64,000 nucleotides of DNA from Pseudobacter ginsenosidimutans (GCF_007970185.1 NZ_CP042431.1:2046001-2110000); one strand, 5' to 3'. Shown: positions 51,017 through 60,631, counted from the stretch's first letter. A program made the numbers and translations. The notes: generated from the letters alone by a model not told the origin.

Positions 51017-52261
51017 ATGAACGCTACTTCCTCCATATTGCTGGACGTTGAAAAGATCAGAAAAGATTTTCCGATCCTTTCACTCACAGTGAACGGTAAG
51101 CCATTGGTGTACCTGGATAATGCGGCTACATCACAGAAACCCAATTCTGTGATCAAAGCCATCGAACATTATTACACACATCAGAACAGCAATATCCATC
51201 GCGGAGTCCACTTCCTCAGCCAGCGCGCCACGGAAGCGTATGAAGTGAGCAGGAAGAAAGTAGCCAAATTCATCAATGCCGCCCATGACCACGAGTGTCT
51301 TTTTACCAAAGGCACTACCGATGGTATCAATCTGGTGGCTTTCAGCTACGGCAAACAATTCGTAAAACCTGGTGATACCATCATCATCTCGGCGATGGAG
51401 CACCATTCCAATATCGTTCCCTGGCAGATCCTTTGCGAAGACCGCGGAGCCAATCTGAAAGTGATCCCCATCAATGAGAAAGGTGAATTACTGATAGAGG
51501 AATACAAGAAGTTATTGAACGAAGACAATAACGTGAAGCTGGTTTCAGTTTGCTGGATCTCCAATTCGCTCGGAACTGTGAACCCTGTTAAGGAGATCAT
51601 TGCGCTGGCACACGAAAAAGGAATTCCCGTACTGCTGGACGCTGCACAAGCGGTGCAACATGTTGCTGTAGATGTGCAGGATCTCGATGTTGACTTCCTT
51701 GCTTTCTCCGGACATAAACTGTACGGCCCTACCGGCAGCGGCATTCTCTACGGAAAAGAGAAATGGCTGAACCAGATGCCTCCCTACCAGGGCGGCGGTG
51801 ACATGATCAAACATGTTACATTCGCAAAAACGACCTACAACGAACTGCCCTTCAAGTTTGAGGCAGGCACTCCCAATATTGAAGCCGGCATCTGCATCAG
51901 TGCAGGCCTCGATTATCTGAATGAGCTCGGCATCGAAGCGGTAGCGCAGTATGAGCATGAACTGCTCGAATACGTGACTGCAAAACTGCAGGAGATCCCG
52001 GGTCTTCGTGTCATCGGCACGGCTGATCAGAAAGCCAGTGTGGTTTCTTTCATCGTGGAAGGAACACACCCTTCAGACATCGGCGTACTGCTGGATAAAA
52101 TGGGAATCGCTGTGAGAACAGGACATCACTGTACACAGCCTCTCATGGAATTCTTCGGGATACCCGGAACAGTAAGGGCCAGCCTTGCATTCTGCAATAC
52201 TAAACAGGAAATGGACCAGCTGGTGGATGGCGTGAAACGCGCAGTTGCCATGCTGGTGTAA
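51017..52261 (+). CDS. sufS: Cysteine desulfurase SufS
   Basis: 414 residues of the class II NifS type. PLP-binding Lys234 is in SGHKLYGPTGSG; the sulfur-accepting Cys372 lies in RTGHHCTQPLMEFFG, the short loop typical of SufS. Other blocks are YLDNAATSQKP near 34-44 and MEHHSNIVPWQ near 126. It releases sulfur from cysteine and hands it to SufE, encoded next. Confidence 0.96.
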   Translation: MNATSSILLDVEKIRKDFPILSLTVNGKPLVYLDNAATSQKPNSVIKAIEHYYTHQNSNIHRGVHFLSQRATEAYEVSRKKVAKFINAAHDHECLFTKGTTDGINLVAFSYGKQFVKPGDTIIISAMEHHSNIVPWQILCEDRGANLKVIPINEKGELLIEEYKKLLNEDNNVKLVSVCWISNSLGTVNPVKEIIALAHEKGIPVLLDAAQAVQHVAVDVQDLDVDFLAFSGHKLYGPTGSGILYGKEKWLNQMPPYQGGGDMIKHVTFAKTTYNELPFKFEAGTPNIEAGICISAGLDYLNELGIEAVAQYEHELLEYVTAKLQEIPGLRVIGTADQKASVVSFIVEGTHPSDIGVLLDKMGIAVRTGHHCTQPLMEFFGIPGTVRASLAFCNTKQEMDQLVDGVKRAVAMLV

Positions 52262-52276
52262 TTCTACAGAGCCAAT

Positions 52277-52699
52277 ATGACCATCAACGAAATACAGGAC
52301 GAACTGATAGAAGATTTCTCACTTTTTACAGACTGGATGGAGAAATATGAATACATCATCCAACTGGGAAAAGAGTTGCCACTCATCGATGAGCAATACA
52401 AAACGGATGATAATCTAATTCGTGGTTGCCAGAGCCGTGTGTGGCTCCATGCAGATTACAAAGATGGGAAAGTGATCTTCACTGCTGACAGTGATGCCAT
52501 CATCACCAAAGGTCTGGTGAGCATGGTAGTGAAAGTGCTAAGTGATCATACTCCAGCTGAGATCGCGAATGCGGAATTGTATTTCGTGGATAAGGTAGGG
52601 CTTCGTGAACACCTCTCCGTTACCCGCAGCAACGGCCTGCTCTCCATGATCAAGCAAATGAAATTGTATGCAGTGGCCCTGCAGACACAAGCAAAGTAA
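52277..52699 (+). CDS. sufE: Sulfur acceptor SufE
   Basis: 140 residues with the acceptor Cys51 in LIRGCQSRVWL and the usual DFSLFTDWMEKYEYIIQLGKEL start. It takes persulfide from SufS and passes it to SufB. 15 nt after sufS, 11 nt before sufT. Confidence 0.95.
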   Translation: MTINEIQDELIEDFSLFTDWMEKYEYIIQLGKELPLIDEQYKTDDNLIRGCQSRVWLHADYKDGKVIFTADSDAIITKGLVSMVVKVLSDHTPAEIANAELYFVDKVGLREHLSVTRSNGLLSMIKQMKLYAVALQTQAK

Positions 52700-52710
52700 A
52701 ATCCTCCGCT

Positions 52711-53025
52711 ATGCTGAACAAGGTGAAAATAGAAATGGATATTTACGAAAAGCTCAGAACGGTTTTTGACCCGGAGATACCGGTGAATATCGTGGAGCTG
52801 GGACTGATCTATTCTGTAACTATTAACGATGATGGTTACGTGAATTTGAGCATGACCCTCACCGCGCCTGCCTGTCCGGTTGCCGGCGAGATCATCCGTG
52901 AAGTGGATGAGAAGATCAGGGAAGTGGAAGGAGTGAAAGATGCGAATGTGATGCTGACTTTCGACCCACCCTGGAACAGGGATATGATGAGCGAGGAAGC
53001 GAAGCTGGAGCTTGGGTTTTTGTAA
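52711..53025 (+). CDS. sufT: SUF-associated MIP18/DUF59-family protein SufT
   Basis: 104 residues: TVFDPEIPVNIVELGLIYSV, the TLTAPACPVAGEII block with the conserved Cys, and a C-terminal MLTFDPPWNRDMMSEEAKLELG. This family helps maturation of Fe-S proteins and is regularly the last gene of Bacteroidota suf operons. Met9 is an alternative start. Confidence 0.9.
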   Translation: MLNKVKIEMDIYEKLRTVFDPEIPVNIVELGLIYSVTINDDGYVNLSMTLTAPACPVAGEIIREVDEKIREVEGVKDANVMLTFDPPWNRDMMSEEAKLELGFL

Positions 53026-53044
53026 ATAAATAAACGAATTCAGA

Positions 53045-53070
53045 AAAATGACCGATTTATCGGTCATTTT
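53045..53070 (+). terminator. Terminator of the SUF operon
   Basis: AAAATGACCGAT (53045-53056) pairs perfectly with ATCGGTCATTTT (53059-53070) round a 2-nt loop, followed by TTG and T-rich DNA. Its loop region contains one of three GATTTATC repeats that precede hipB. Confidence 0.83.
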
Positions 53071-53123
53071 TTGTTTAAATAGCCCGATAAATCAATATTG
53101 GTTTATTGGGTGTATGATTTATC
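53054..53123. promoter_or_regulatory. Three operator-like TGATTTATCRG repeats upstream of hipBA
   Basis: GATTTATC at 53054-53061, its inverse GATAAATC at 53086-53093 and GATTTATC at 53116-53123. Flanks agree in two or three extra bases (consensus TGATTTATCRG on the matching strand). Starts are 32 and 30 bp apart, near three helical turns each, and the last ends 13 bp before the -7 element. Confidence 0.6.
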
Positions 53124-53136
53124 AGTCATTTTGTTA

Positions 53137-53144
53137 TAATTTTG
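53137..53144 (+). promoter_or_regulatory. -7 element of the hipBA promoter
   Basis: TAATTTTG (53137-53144) matches TAnnTTTG. The TTG at 53142, the first possible start in the frame, lies within it, so hipB must begin at ATG 53160. Confidence 0.6.
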
Positions 53145-53159
53145 AATGAAATTTCGGAC

Positions 53160-53471
53160 ATGTCAAAAAAGGAGCTGAATGTGGGACCTTCAACGGAGGA
53201 CCTGTTGAAGGAAGTTGGCCACAACCTGAAATTAGCCAGGTACCGAAGGGGCTTATCTGCTTCACAGGTAGCAGACAGGGCCGGGATTTCCAGGTCAACT
53301 TTGCAATTGATCGAAAGTGGAGAATCTAACATGTCGCTCGTTAGTCTTATCAGTATTTTACATGCTCTCAGATTGGATATAGTCGATTTTTTCCGGGGCG
53401 ATGATCCTCTGGGAAGGAAGCTGCAGGATATCCAATTGTTGTCTGGTAAGACAAAGAAAAATAAGAAATGA
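53160..53471 (+). CDS. hipB: HipB-type antitoxin / transcriptional repressor
   Basis: 103 residues from ATG 53160. An Xre-type helix-turn-helix covers about 19-75: LKLARYRRGLSASQVADRAGISRSTLQLIESGESNMSL (split here by eye into five helices), followed by a basic tail KTKKNKK. It overlaps hipA by 4 nt (ATGA). HipB proteins bind operators as dimers and hold HipA inactive. Confidence 0.88.
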   Translation: MSKKELNVGPSTEDLLKEVGHNLKLARYRRGLSASQVADRAGISRSTLQLIESGESNMSLVSLISILHALRLDIVDFFRGDDPLGRKLQDIQLLSGKTKKNKK

Positions 53472-54733
53472 AAACGCAATCAGGAAATAGGGAGATACTG
53501 GTTTACGCGGACTGGAGAGATCTGAAAAAGCCCATGCAGATGGGCAGTCTTCATGTTGACCAGTTACGGGGAAAAGAAGTATTTTCTTTTTCTTACTCAA
53601 CAGATTGGTTGGAAAACAGTGTGGCTTTATTGCTCGATCCCGATCTGGGTTTTTATGATGGGCCCCAATATAACAGTAAGGGGAAGCCGAATTTTGGACT
53701 TTTTCTTGACTCCAGCCCGGACAGATGGGGACGGGTACTGATGCAGCGTAGAGAGCAGCTTAAGGCGATGAAAGAAAAACGAAAACCTGTAACACTACTC
53801 GAGAGTGATTATTTATTAGGAGTATCTGATCAATACAGAATGGGCGCATTACGATTTAAATTGTCGGAGGATGGCCCGTTTCAAAATGAAGATATTGCCC
53901 TGGCTGCGCCACCTGTAGCATCTTTAAGGACTCTGGAGGAAGCCAGTTTGCATTTAGAAGACGATAATGCCATTTCCGATCCGGCATTTGCTCAGTGGCT
54001 TAATATGCTGATCTCTCCCGGTTCTTCTTTGGGAGGAGCCAGACCCAAAGCAAGTGTGATTGATCCAAAGGGACAGTTGTGGATTGCAAAGTTTCCCAGC
54101 AAAAGAGATGACAGGAATATCGGTGGATGGGAATGGGTTGTGAATGAGCTTGCCCGGAAAGCAGGTCTCAATGTGGCGGAAGGACAAATTAAAAAGTTGA
54201 CGAAAGAGCATCATACCTATCTTTCAAAACGATTCGACCGTGTGGGAGACTCAAGGACCCATTTTGCCAGCGCCATGACATTACTTGGGCGCAATGATGG
54301 AGCAGATGCTGCTGCGGGCGCATCCTACCTGGAGATAATGGATTTCCTTGCTTCAAATGGAGGGAACGCTACTGCAGATATGAGAGAGCTCTGGATGCGG
54401 ATTGTTTTCAATATTTGTATCAGCAATTCCGATGACCATTTACGGAATCATGGATTCCTGCTGACTGCAAAAGGATGGATACTGTCGCCCGCCTATGATA
54501 TCAACCCTGTTCCATTTTCGAATGGCCTCTCATTGAATATTGATCGCTATAGTAATTTGTTAGACCTGGAACTTGCTTTGGAAGTAGCAGAAAAATTCCG
54601 TGTAAGTCATAAGGATGCTAAATCACTTATTTCGAAAATGAAGAAAGTGGTTGCTGCATGGCAGAAAACTGCTTCTGGGATAGGGATCCCGCGCAATGAA
54701 ATTGCTGCCATGCAGCCGGCATTTGCTGTTTGA
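53468..54733 (+). CDS. hipA: HipA-type serine/threonine kinase toxin
   Basis: 421 residues. The phosphate loop is near SLGGARPKASV (about 188-198), the catalytic segment is NSDDHLRNHG with Asn320, Asp322, Asp323 and His324, and the metal-binding DINP lies near 344. HipA kinases phosphorylate GltX or other tRNA-related targets and slow growth when HipB is lost. The N-terminal subdomain is in the same chain (LEN...FGLFLDSSPDRWG near 75-95), unlike split HipS-HipT systems. Stand-alone hipBA, with no mobile element beside it. Confidence 0.92.
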   Translation: MKTQSGNREILVYADWRDLKKPMQMGSLHVDQLRGKEVFSFSYSTDWLENSVALLLDPDLGFYDGPQYNSKGKPNFGLFLDSSPDRWGRVLMQRREQLKAMKEKRKPVTLLESDYLLGVSDQYRMGALRFKLSEDGPFQNEDIALAAPPVASLRTLEEASLHLEDDNAISDPAFAQWLNMLISPGSSLGGARPKASVIDPKGQLWIAKFPSKRDDRNIGGWEWVVNELARKAGLNVAEGQIKKLTKEHHTYLSKRFDRVGDSRTHFASAMTLLGRNDGADAAAGASYLEIMDFLASNGGNATADMRELWMRIVFNICISNSDDHLRNHGFLLTAKGWILSPAYDINPVPFSNGLSLNIDRYSNLLDLELALEVAEKFRVSHKDAKSLISKMKKVVAAWQKTASGIGIPRNEIAAMQPAFAV

Positions 54734-54744
54734 TCCAACAAAAA

Positions 54745-54766
54745 GCCTCACCCTTTCAGGTGAGGC
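54745..54766 (-). terminator. Terminator of the RND efflux operon (minus strand)
   Basis: GCCTCACC (54745-54752) pairs with GGTGAGGC (54759-54766). On the minus strand it is followed by TTTTTGTTGG; on the plus strand there is no T tract. It lies about 70 nt past the TolC-like gene stop. Confidence 0.75.
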
Positions 54767-54834
54767 GAAACACAACCTCTATACTGAGACACAACCATAT
54801 ATGAACACAAACTTTCGTTCCTAATCCTTCTCTT

Positions 54835-56187
54835 CTACTTTGCCAATCCCTCATTACCTCTCGTTCTCGCCAGATCGATCTCTGCACTGAGGTATTCAAA
54901 TACTGCTTCCAGATAATTTAATTGTGCTGTGGTCAAAGCCAGTTCTGCATCGGTCAGTTCCAATCTTGAGGTTACTCCTTTCGCGTACCTGTACGCTACA
55001 ATATCATAACTCAGCAATGCGGTCTCTTTAACTTTCAATTGTGTCTGCATCCTGTCATGTGTCTCTTTCAGGTTAGCGATCACTTGTTTTACTGTGGTCT
55101 TCAGCGACTGTTGTGCTTCTGTGATCCGGATCCCGGATTGTTGTTGTGCCAGTTCAGCCTGTTTGATCTTTGCCTGGTTACTGAATCCTGTGAACAGGGG
55201 CAGCACCACCTGCGCTCCTGCAAAGGAAGCGGATGGCCAGTAGGCATTCGCGAAATCGAATTTGCGGGCCTGGCTCTGGAGCTGGTATTGTCCAACGATA
55301 CTAACAACCGGCAATCTCGCGGCTTTTGCCAGTGAGGCCTGTTGCTCACTTACCTGTTGTTGCAGGGCAAGCGCCTGCAGGTCCGGACGCTGGCGAAGCG
55401 CTTCTTCATATAAACTGTTCTCATCAGGAATAGCTTCGGTCGACCTCACAGCCAGGGAATCTGTAAGTGATATAGTGGCAAGCGAGTCCAGCCCCATCAG
55501 TGTGATGAGTTGTTGTTTTCCTACTTCTATCGCGTAATTGAGTTTAAGGATATCGGGTTGTAAATTCTGCACTGCGGTGAAGGCGCGCAGGGTGTCTACG
55601 CGAAGGCCACGGCCTTGCGCCAGTAATGATCTTGAATCGGCTAATGCCTTTTCATTACGTTGAAGGCTCTCATGCTGCAGTTTCAATCGCTCAGCCAGAA
55701 CCAGTATACCGAGATAGGTCTGCTGAACATCAGCAGCTATATCAATTGATGATTGCCGGTAGTAAGCCCTGCTCATATTCTCCTGTAGCTGTGCAGCTCT
55801 GCGTGATGGCGCTGCTACCGGATTGTACACCGGATAGCTTGCGCTCAATGTTCCGGAGAACTGATCGCGGCCACCGATCCTGGAATAAGGGATCTTACTA
55901 TTACTGCCATTCTCACCAAATCCGAAGAACGCGGGTAATGCAAAATAATGAGTGTAAGCTGCTCCCAGTTGGGCGGCAGGCAGCGAAAGACTTTTCGCTA
56001 CCCGCACCTGCTCACCGGCGATAGAAATATCCAGGGCATTTGCTTTCAATGTTCTGTTATGTTGCGATGCCAGCAGCACTGCATCCTGCAGACTGAGACT
56101 TCTTGCCTGCTGTGCCGTGCTCACAAAGGAGCTACCGGCAATCAGCAAAGACAGGAATATATAGCGGGGAAAGGATTGTAATCTCAT
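54835..56187 (-). CDS. TolC-family outer-membrane efflux protein
   Basis: 450 residues with a signal peptide (ending STAQQ near 27). Two OEP repeats are evident: LSLQDAVLLASQHNRTLKANALDISIA near 32-58 and, about 200 residues later, LYEEALRQRPDLQALALQQQVSEQQASLAKAARLP, each followed by long amphipathic helices. It would form the outer-membrane trimer of the RND pump. Its ATG overlaps the RND stop by 4 nt. Confidence 0.93.
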   Translation of the reverse strand: MRLQSFPRYIFLSLLIAGSSFVSTAQQARSLSLQDAVLLASQHNRTLKANALDISIAGEQVRVAKSLSLPAAQLGAAYTHYFALPAFFGFGENGSNSKIPYSRIGGRDQFSGTLSASYPVYNPVAAPSRRAAQLQENMSRAYYRQSSIDIAADVQQTYLGILVLAERLKLQHESLQRNEKALADSRSLLAQGRGLRVDTLRAFTAVQNLQPDILKLNYAIEVGKQQLITLMGLDSLATISLTDSLAVRSTEAIPDENSLYEEALRQRPDLQALALQQQVSEQQASLAKAARLPVVSIVGQYQLQSQARKFDFANAYWPSASFAGAQVVLPLFTGFSNQAKIKQAELAQQQSGIRITEAQQSLKTTVKQVIANLKETHDRMQTQLKVKETALLSYDIVAYRYAKGVTSRLELTDAELALTTAQLNYLEAVFEYLSAEIDLARTRGNEGLAK

Positions 56188-59100
56188 GATAAAACTGTGT
56201 TGTGTTGAAGAGTGGGAGCCACAGGTGAAACTGCAGTTCCATTCGTGTTGTTTTGTACGGGTTTGGTTTTGCGGCTGAAGTAACTGTAAACAGCAGGGAT
56301 CACGAAGAGGGTGAGTACACCTGCGAATACGAGCCCGCCTACCACCACAATACCCAGTGATGCACGGCTACCGGATGAATTTCCTAAACTCAAGGCAATG
56401 GGCAGGGCGCCGAAGATCATTGCGAGCGTTGTCATCAGGATGGGCCTGAAGCGGGACGCGGCGGCGGATATAACGGCATCGCGCACACTCAATCCTTCCT
56501 GCTTCCGGTGATTCGCGAATTCCACAATCAGGATACCGTTCTTGGTGATCAACCCTATCAGCATGATCATCCCGATCTGGCTGAAGATATTGATGGAACT
56601 ATCGCTCACCCAAAGGCTCAGCAACGCGCCGGTAACCGCCATCGGAACAGTAAGAAGGATGATGAATGGATCGATCAGGCTCTCGAACTGTGCTGCCAGT
56701 ACCAGGTAGATCAGGATGATGGCGAAGATGAATGCAAATACAAGACTGGAACTGCTCTCCTTGTAATCGCGGCTCTGACCGGCGAGTGAAGTCCTGAAAC
56801 CCGCAGGCAGATTGTCTTTCGCGATCTTGTCCATTTCTTCCAAAGCCTCTCCCATACTAACTCCGGGAGCAGGTGTGGCCTGGATGGTCACACTATAGCT
56901 TTGGTTGTAGCGGTAGATGGCAGGCGGGCTGATCCCTTCTTTCAAACTCACCAGGTTATCCAGCGGCACCATTTCATCGTTGGACGATTTCAGGAAAAGT
57001 GAACGGAGATTTTCAGGCGTTGATCGCTCTGATCTTTCCAGTTGTCCGATCACTTCATACTGACGGTCGTTGTAAATGAAGTAGCCATAACGTCTACCAC
57101 TGAGCGCCAGTTGCAGTGTACGGCCGATCTCCTGTGTGGAGATGCCCAGTTGTGCAGCACGCTGACGATCGATGGAAATGCTGATCTCGGGTCTGTTCAC
57201 TTTGAAGTCAGGATTCACGAAAGAGAGCTTCTTGCTGCCGTAAGCTGCGCCGGTAAGTTTCGGCATCACGTCTATCAGGCTCTTCAGGTCCGGCGCCTGC
57301 ACTACATATTCGATCGGTTGATTGGAAGCGAATCCTCCGATAGTGGGGATCTGGATCGGGATCACGATCACATTCCTGAACCGTCCACTCGCAGCTACCA
57401 GTTTATCGTATACCTGTTGTTGCGTCATACCGCTCTTCCTTTTGTGCGGGTCTTCAAGGAATACCCATTGGAAGCCACTGTTGGGAGGTAGAACGAGGTT
57501 TCCGCTACCGGCGGCCACTGAAGCATAGGTCACATTGTTATTGAGGTCAGGAATGGAATCGGCTACATAGTTGCTGATCTCTTTCATGGATTCTTCCATG
57601 CTCTCGAAAGATGTCCCTTCCGGTGCAATCACCGCTAATCCAACCAGGGAGCGGTCTTCCAGCGGAGCGAGCTCAGAGGGAAGCTTGGGTGCCAGCAGGT
57701 AGGCGATACCGAAAGAGAACAACAGCAATGCAAATCCTAACCAACGGAATCGCATGAATCCGCGTAGCAGGTTCTCATATCCGTTGTTCAGCTTCACGAA
57801 GAAAGGTTCTGTTTTGCGATAGAGCCAGTTGTGATGTGCGCCGGCTTTCAGGAGATATGCGCTCATCATGGGCGACAAGGTCAATGCAACAAAAGCGGAG
57901 ATCAGTACAGAACCTGCTACCACCACCACAAATTCTTTGAACAGTTTACCGGTGATACCACCTAAGAACATGATCGGCAGGAATACAGCGGCGAGCGTAA
58001 CGGTAGTGGAGATAACGGCAAAGTAAATTTCGTTTGACCCTTTCCGTGCTGCTTCCACAGGACCCATGCCCTGCTCCACTTTCGAGTAGATATTTTCAAG
58101 TACCACGATGGCATCGTCCACTACCAACCCAATCGCTAATACAAGACCTAGCAAGGTGAGTACGTTGATGGAGTAATCCGCCAGGTACATGATGAAGAAG
58201 GCGGAGATGATTGATACAGGGATCGCTACCAGCGGGATCAGCGTACTGCGCCAGTCGCGCAGGAAGATGAAGATGATGATGGTAACAAGTCCGAATGCGA
58301 GTATCAAAGTCTCTTCCACTTCATCGAGTGAGTTCTTTACAGGAACGGTGAAATCTTTACCAAGCCTGATATTGTAATCCTTCGGAGCAGATTTGATAAT
58401 GTCTTCGAAACGTTTGTTGAATTCATCCACGATGGCGAGGGAGTTGGCGCCACGTTGTGGCTGCACACCTGTGCCCACGCCATAGCGGGCTTGTTGTCCT
58501 TCCGCCACGATCATCGCTGTGCGTTCGTTCTGCGAGCTCATGATGGCTTGTCCTACATCGCGGAAGCGAACGATAGCTCCATTTTTTTCACTGATGATCA
58601 TGTTATTGAAATCCTCTTCGGTCACCAGTCGCCCCAGCGTGCGGAGGGTCATTTCTGTTTGTTGTCCTTCGATCCGTCCACTTGGAAGATCTACGTTCTC
58701 ACGCTGCAGCGCATTCTGAATATCTGCAGGAGAAAGGCCATAGGATGAAAGTTTAACGGGGTCCATTCTCAGGCGCATGGCGCGTCTGCGGCCGGCATAG
58801 GTATCTACCAAGCGCACACCGGGAATGGATTGCAGGCGTTCTTTGATATTGATGGTTACAAAGTCTGTAATGTCTTCAAGACTTTTGGTATCACTCTGTA
58901 CGGTAAGGAAAACGAGGAAGTCCGGCGGACCAGCTTTCTCCACGATGGTAGGCTCGATATCTGTGGGCAACTGCTGACGTGATTTAGAAACCTTATCGCG
59001 CACGTCATTGGCTGCGGCTTCGAGATCGGCATTCATATTGAATTCCACGGTGATGATGCTCACCTGTTCACGGCTCACAGAAGAGAGGGCGCGGATGCCG

Positions 59101-59327
59101 TTGGCTTCGGCGATCGCTTCTTCCAGTGGTTTGGTCACCTGCGAGGCGATGATATCGGCGCTGGCGCCGGGATACACCGTGGTAACGGTTACGATGGGCG
59201 AATCTGTTACAGGATACTCACGTGTACCGAGGAACGTGTAGCCCACTATGCCAAATAAGATCAAAAGGACTGACATCACCCCCGCCAGTACCGGCCTGGA
59301 GATGCTCATTTGTGAAATGGCGCTCAT
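56184..59327 (-). CDS. RND multidrug efflux transporter, HAE1 family
   Basis: 1047 residues, the full length of AcrB/MexB-type pumps. The first helix and porter domain start MSISRPVLAGVMSVLL; the proton relay is in LVLAIGLVVDDAIVVLENI near 397-415 with the Asp-Asp pair; TM10-12 are in the C-terminal part with ALPIALSLGNSSGSRASLGI. It belongs to the hydrophobe/drug class rather than the heavy-metal class. It is encoded 132 nt after the adaptor gene and overlaps the tolC-like gene. Confidence 0.95.
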   Translation of the reverse strand: MSAISQMSISRPVLAGVMSVLLILFGIVGYTFLGTREYPVTDSPIVTVTTVYPGASADIIASQVTKPLEEAIAEANGIRALSSVSREQVSIITVEFNMNADLEAAANDVRDKVSKSRQQLPTDIEPTIVEKAGPPDFLVFLTVQSDTKSLEDITDFVTINIKERLQSIPGVRLVDTYAGRRRAMRLRMDPVKLSSYGLSPADIQNALQRENVDLPSGRIEGQQTEMTLRTLGRLVTEEDFNNMIISEKNGAIVRFRDVGQAIMSSQNERTAMIVAEGQQARYGVGTGVQPQRGANSLAIVDEFNKRFEDIIKSAPKDYNIRLGKDFTVPVKNSLDEVEETLILAFGLVTIIIFIFLRDWRSTLIPLVAIPVSIISAFFIMYLADYSINVLTLLGLVLAIGLVVDDAIVVLENIYSKVEQGMGPVEAARKGSNEIYFAVISTTVTLAAVFLPIMFLGGITGKLFKEFVVVVAGSVLISAFVALTLSPMMSAYLLKAGAHHNWLYRKTEPFFVKLNNGYENLLRGFMRFRWLGFALLLFSFGIAYLLAPKLPSELAPLEDRSLVGLAVIAPEGTSFESMEESMKEISNYVADSIPDLNNNVTYASVAAGSGNLVLPPNSGFQWVFLEDPHKRKSGMTQQQVYDKLVAASGRFRNVIVIPIQIPTIGGFASNQPIEYVVQAPDLKSLIDVMPKLTGAAYGSKKLSFVNPDFKVNRPEISISIDRQRAAQLGISTQEIGRTLQLALSGRRYGYFIYNDRQYEVIGQLERSERSTPENLRSLFLKSSNDEMVPLDNLVSLKEGISPPAIYRYNQSYSVTIQATPAPGVSMGEALEEMDKIAKDNLPAGFRTSLAGQSRDYKESSSSLVFAFIFAIILIYLVLAAQFESLIDPFIILLTVPMAVTGALLSLWVSDSSINIFSQIGMIMLIGLITKNGILIVEFANHRKQEGLSVRDAVISAAASRFRPILMTTLAMIFGALPIALSLGNSSGSRASLGIVVVGGLVFAGVLTLFVIPAVYSYFSRKTKPVQNNTNGTAVSPVAPTLQHNTVLS

Positions 59328-59354
59328 ATATTTATTTGTAAATGGTCAATAGAA

Positions 59355-59380
59355 GGGCAGTGCAGTGGAATACACTGCCC
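59355..59380 (-). other. Hairpin between the adaptor and RND genes
   Basis: GGGCAGTG (59355-59362) pairs perfectly with CACTGCCC (59373-59380). It lies inside the operon, on the minus strand followed by TTCTATT, so partial termination that sets the ratio of adaptor to pump is possible. Confidence 0.45.
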
Positions 59381-59459
59381 GTTTAGTTGTTGTGCGATAA
59401 AAAATTTATGCTGAGAAGGGACGGAGATAAAAACTAAAACCTTTGAAGCGAAGAGCGGA

Positions 59460-60530
59460 CTATTTGATGTTCACGATGCGCACATCAGCATTGGGACTCA
59501 GGCGGAGCTGGTTACTGACTATAACGGTGTCGCCTATGTGAATTCCACTGGTGATCTGTACATTGTTGGCATCACGTTGTCCTACCACTACAGGGGTCAA
59601 TGCTGCTTTTCCACTTTTCAGCAGGAAAACGGAATATCCTTGTGAAGAAGGCATCAGGCTCTGGCTGGGGATCTGCAGTGCGTCTCCGGATGTGCGCAGT
59701 GCTATGGCCAGCCTGGCGCTTTGTCCTACTACCAGTTTATTCTTCGGGTTGGGTGCAAGCGCCCTCACCATCAGGGTTCTGGTAGACTGATCAACAAAGG
59801 ATTCCTTGGAGGTCACGGTTGCTTTGTATTCGGTACTGTCACCTTCCACTGTAAAGGTTTGCGCTTTTCCTGGAGTAACCAATGTGGCATATTTTTCAGG
59901 AACAGAGAATTCCACTTTCAACTGCGCATCGTCCACAATGGTAGTGAGTGGAGCGCTGGGGCTGACCAGTGCACCGGGATACGTGCGGATGATACCGATC
60001 CGTCCACTGAAAGGTGCGCGGATCCTGGTTTTGTCTATAGTGGTCTGCAAGGCACGGATCTCTGCTTTCAACACGGCCAGATTGGTGGCTGCCTGGTCAT
60101 AGTCCTGTTGCGAAGCGGCATCGTGTGCAATCAGGTCTTTCATGCGACCTTCATTGAGGGCGGCAAGTTTTTCCTGTTGACGGAGCCTTTCCAGTTGTGC
60201 CTGGAGGTCTGCATCATCCAGTTGGAAGAGCAAAGTGCCTTTGGCAACAATATTTCCTTCTCTAACGGGAACGCTCACCACCTTTTTGGTCAGCTCGCTG
60301 GAGATGGCTACTTCCTGGTTGGCGGCCAGGGTGCCGGTGATCTCGAGGAGCTGTTTCACTTCTCCTGGTGTTACCACATGCGCATCTGCGGGAATGCCGG
60401 GTGCGGCAGCGATGGCTGTACTGGCGGAAGGCGCCGGTTCATTGGCACGGCTGGCACAGGCATGCAGGAAGATCATCAGGGGAAGGCTCAGTATGAGTAA
60501 AAGGCTGGTGGCAATCGGAGTTGATTTCAT
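59460..60530 (-). CDS. RND periplasmic adaptor (membrane fusion protein), lipoprotein
   Basis: 356 residues from ATG 60530. The signal peptide ends in a lipobox LHAC with Cys25. The HlyD/AcrA order is visible: lipoyl half NQEVAISSELTKKVVSVPVREGNIVAKGTLLFQLDD, a coiled-coil hairpin (LQAQLERLRQQEKLAAL to LAVLKAEIRALQTTI), TRIRAPFSGRIGI, then beta-barrel segments. ATG 60593 would place 21 odd residues before the signal peptide, so I prefer 60530. Controlled by the ArsR-type sites upstream. Confidence 0.9.
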   Translation of the reverse strand: MKSTPIATSLLLILSLPLMIFLHACASRANEPAPSASTAIAAAPGIPADAHVVTPGEVKQLLEITGTLAANQEVAISSELTKKVVSVPVREGNIVAKGTLLFQLDDADLQAQLERLRQQEKLAALNEGRMKDLIAHDAASQQDYDQAATNLAVLKAEIRALQTTIDKTRIRAPFSGRIGIIRTYPGALVSPSAPLTTIVDDAQLKVEFSVPEKYATLVTPGKAQTFTVEGDSTEYKATVTSKESFVDQSTRTLMVRALAPNPKNKLVVGQSARLAIALRTSGDALQIPSQSLMPSSQGYSVFLLKSGKAALTPVVVGQRDANNVQITSGIHIGDTVIVSNQLRLSPNADVRIVNIK

Positions 60531-60615
60531 AGCCGGTGCGGAGGATGTCCGGAGCCGGTGATCGATAGGTCTGGTCGGTAATAAGCGGTTCATAACTCTC
60601 AGTTTAAATAGATGT

Positions 60616-60631
60616 ATCGAAATGTTTCGAT
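60616..60631. promoter_or_regulatory. ArsR-type operator, copy 1
   Basis: ATCGAAATGTTTCGAT, seven-base arms ATCGAAA/TTTCGAT around TG. It is the reverse complement of copy 2. It falls in the probable 5' leader of the adaptor mRNA. Confidence 0.65.

Noticed and set aside
53160-54733. hipBA as part of a mobile element or prophage
   Set aside because: No integrase, transposase, flanking repeat or tRNA is visible near it.
54745-54766. Terminator of hipA on the plus strand
   Set aside because: The plus-strand side has no T tract; the T-rich tail is on the minus strand, so it is assigned to the efflux operon.
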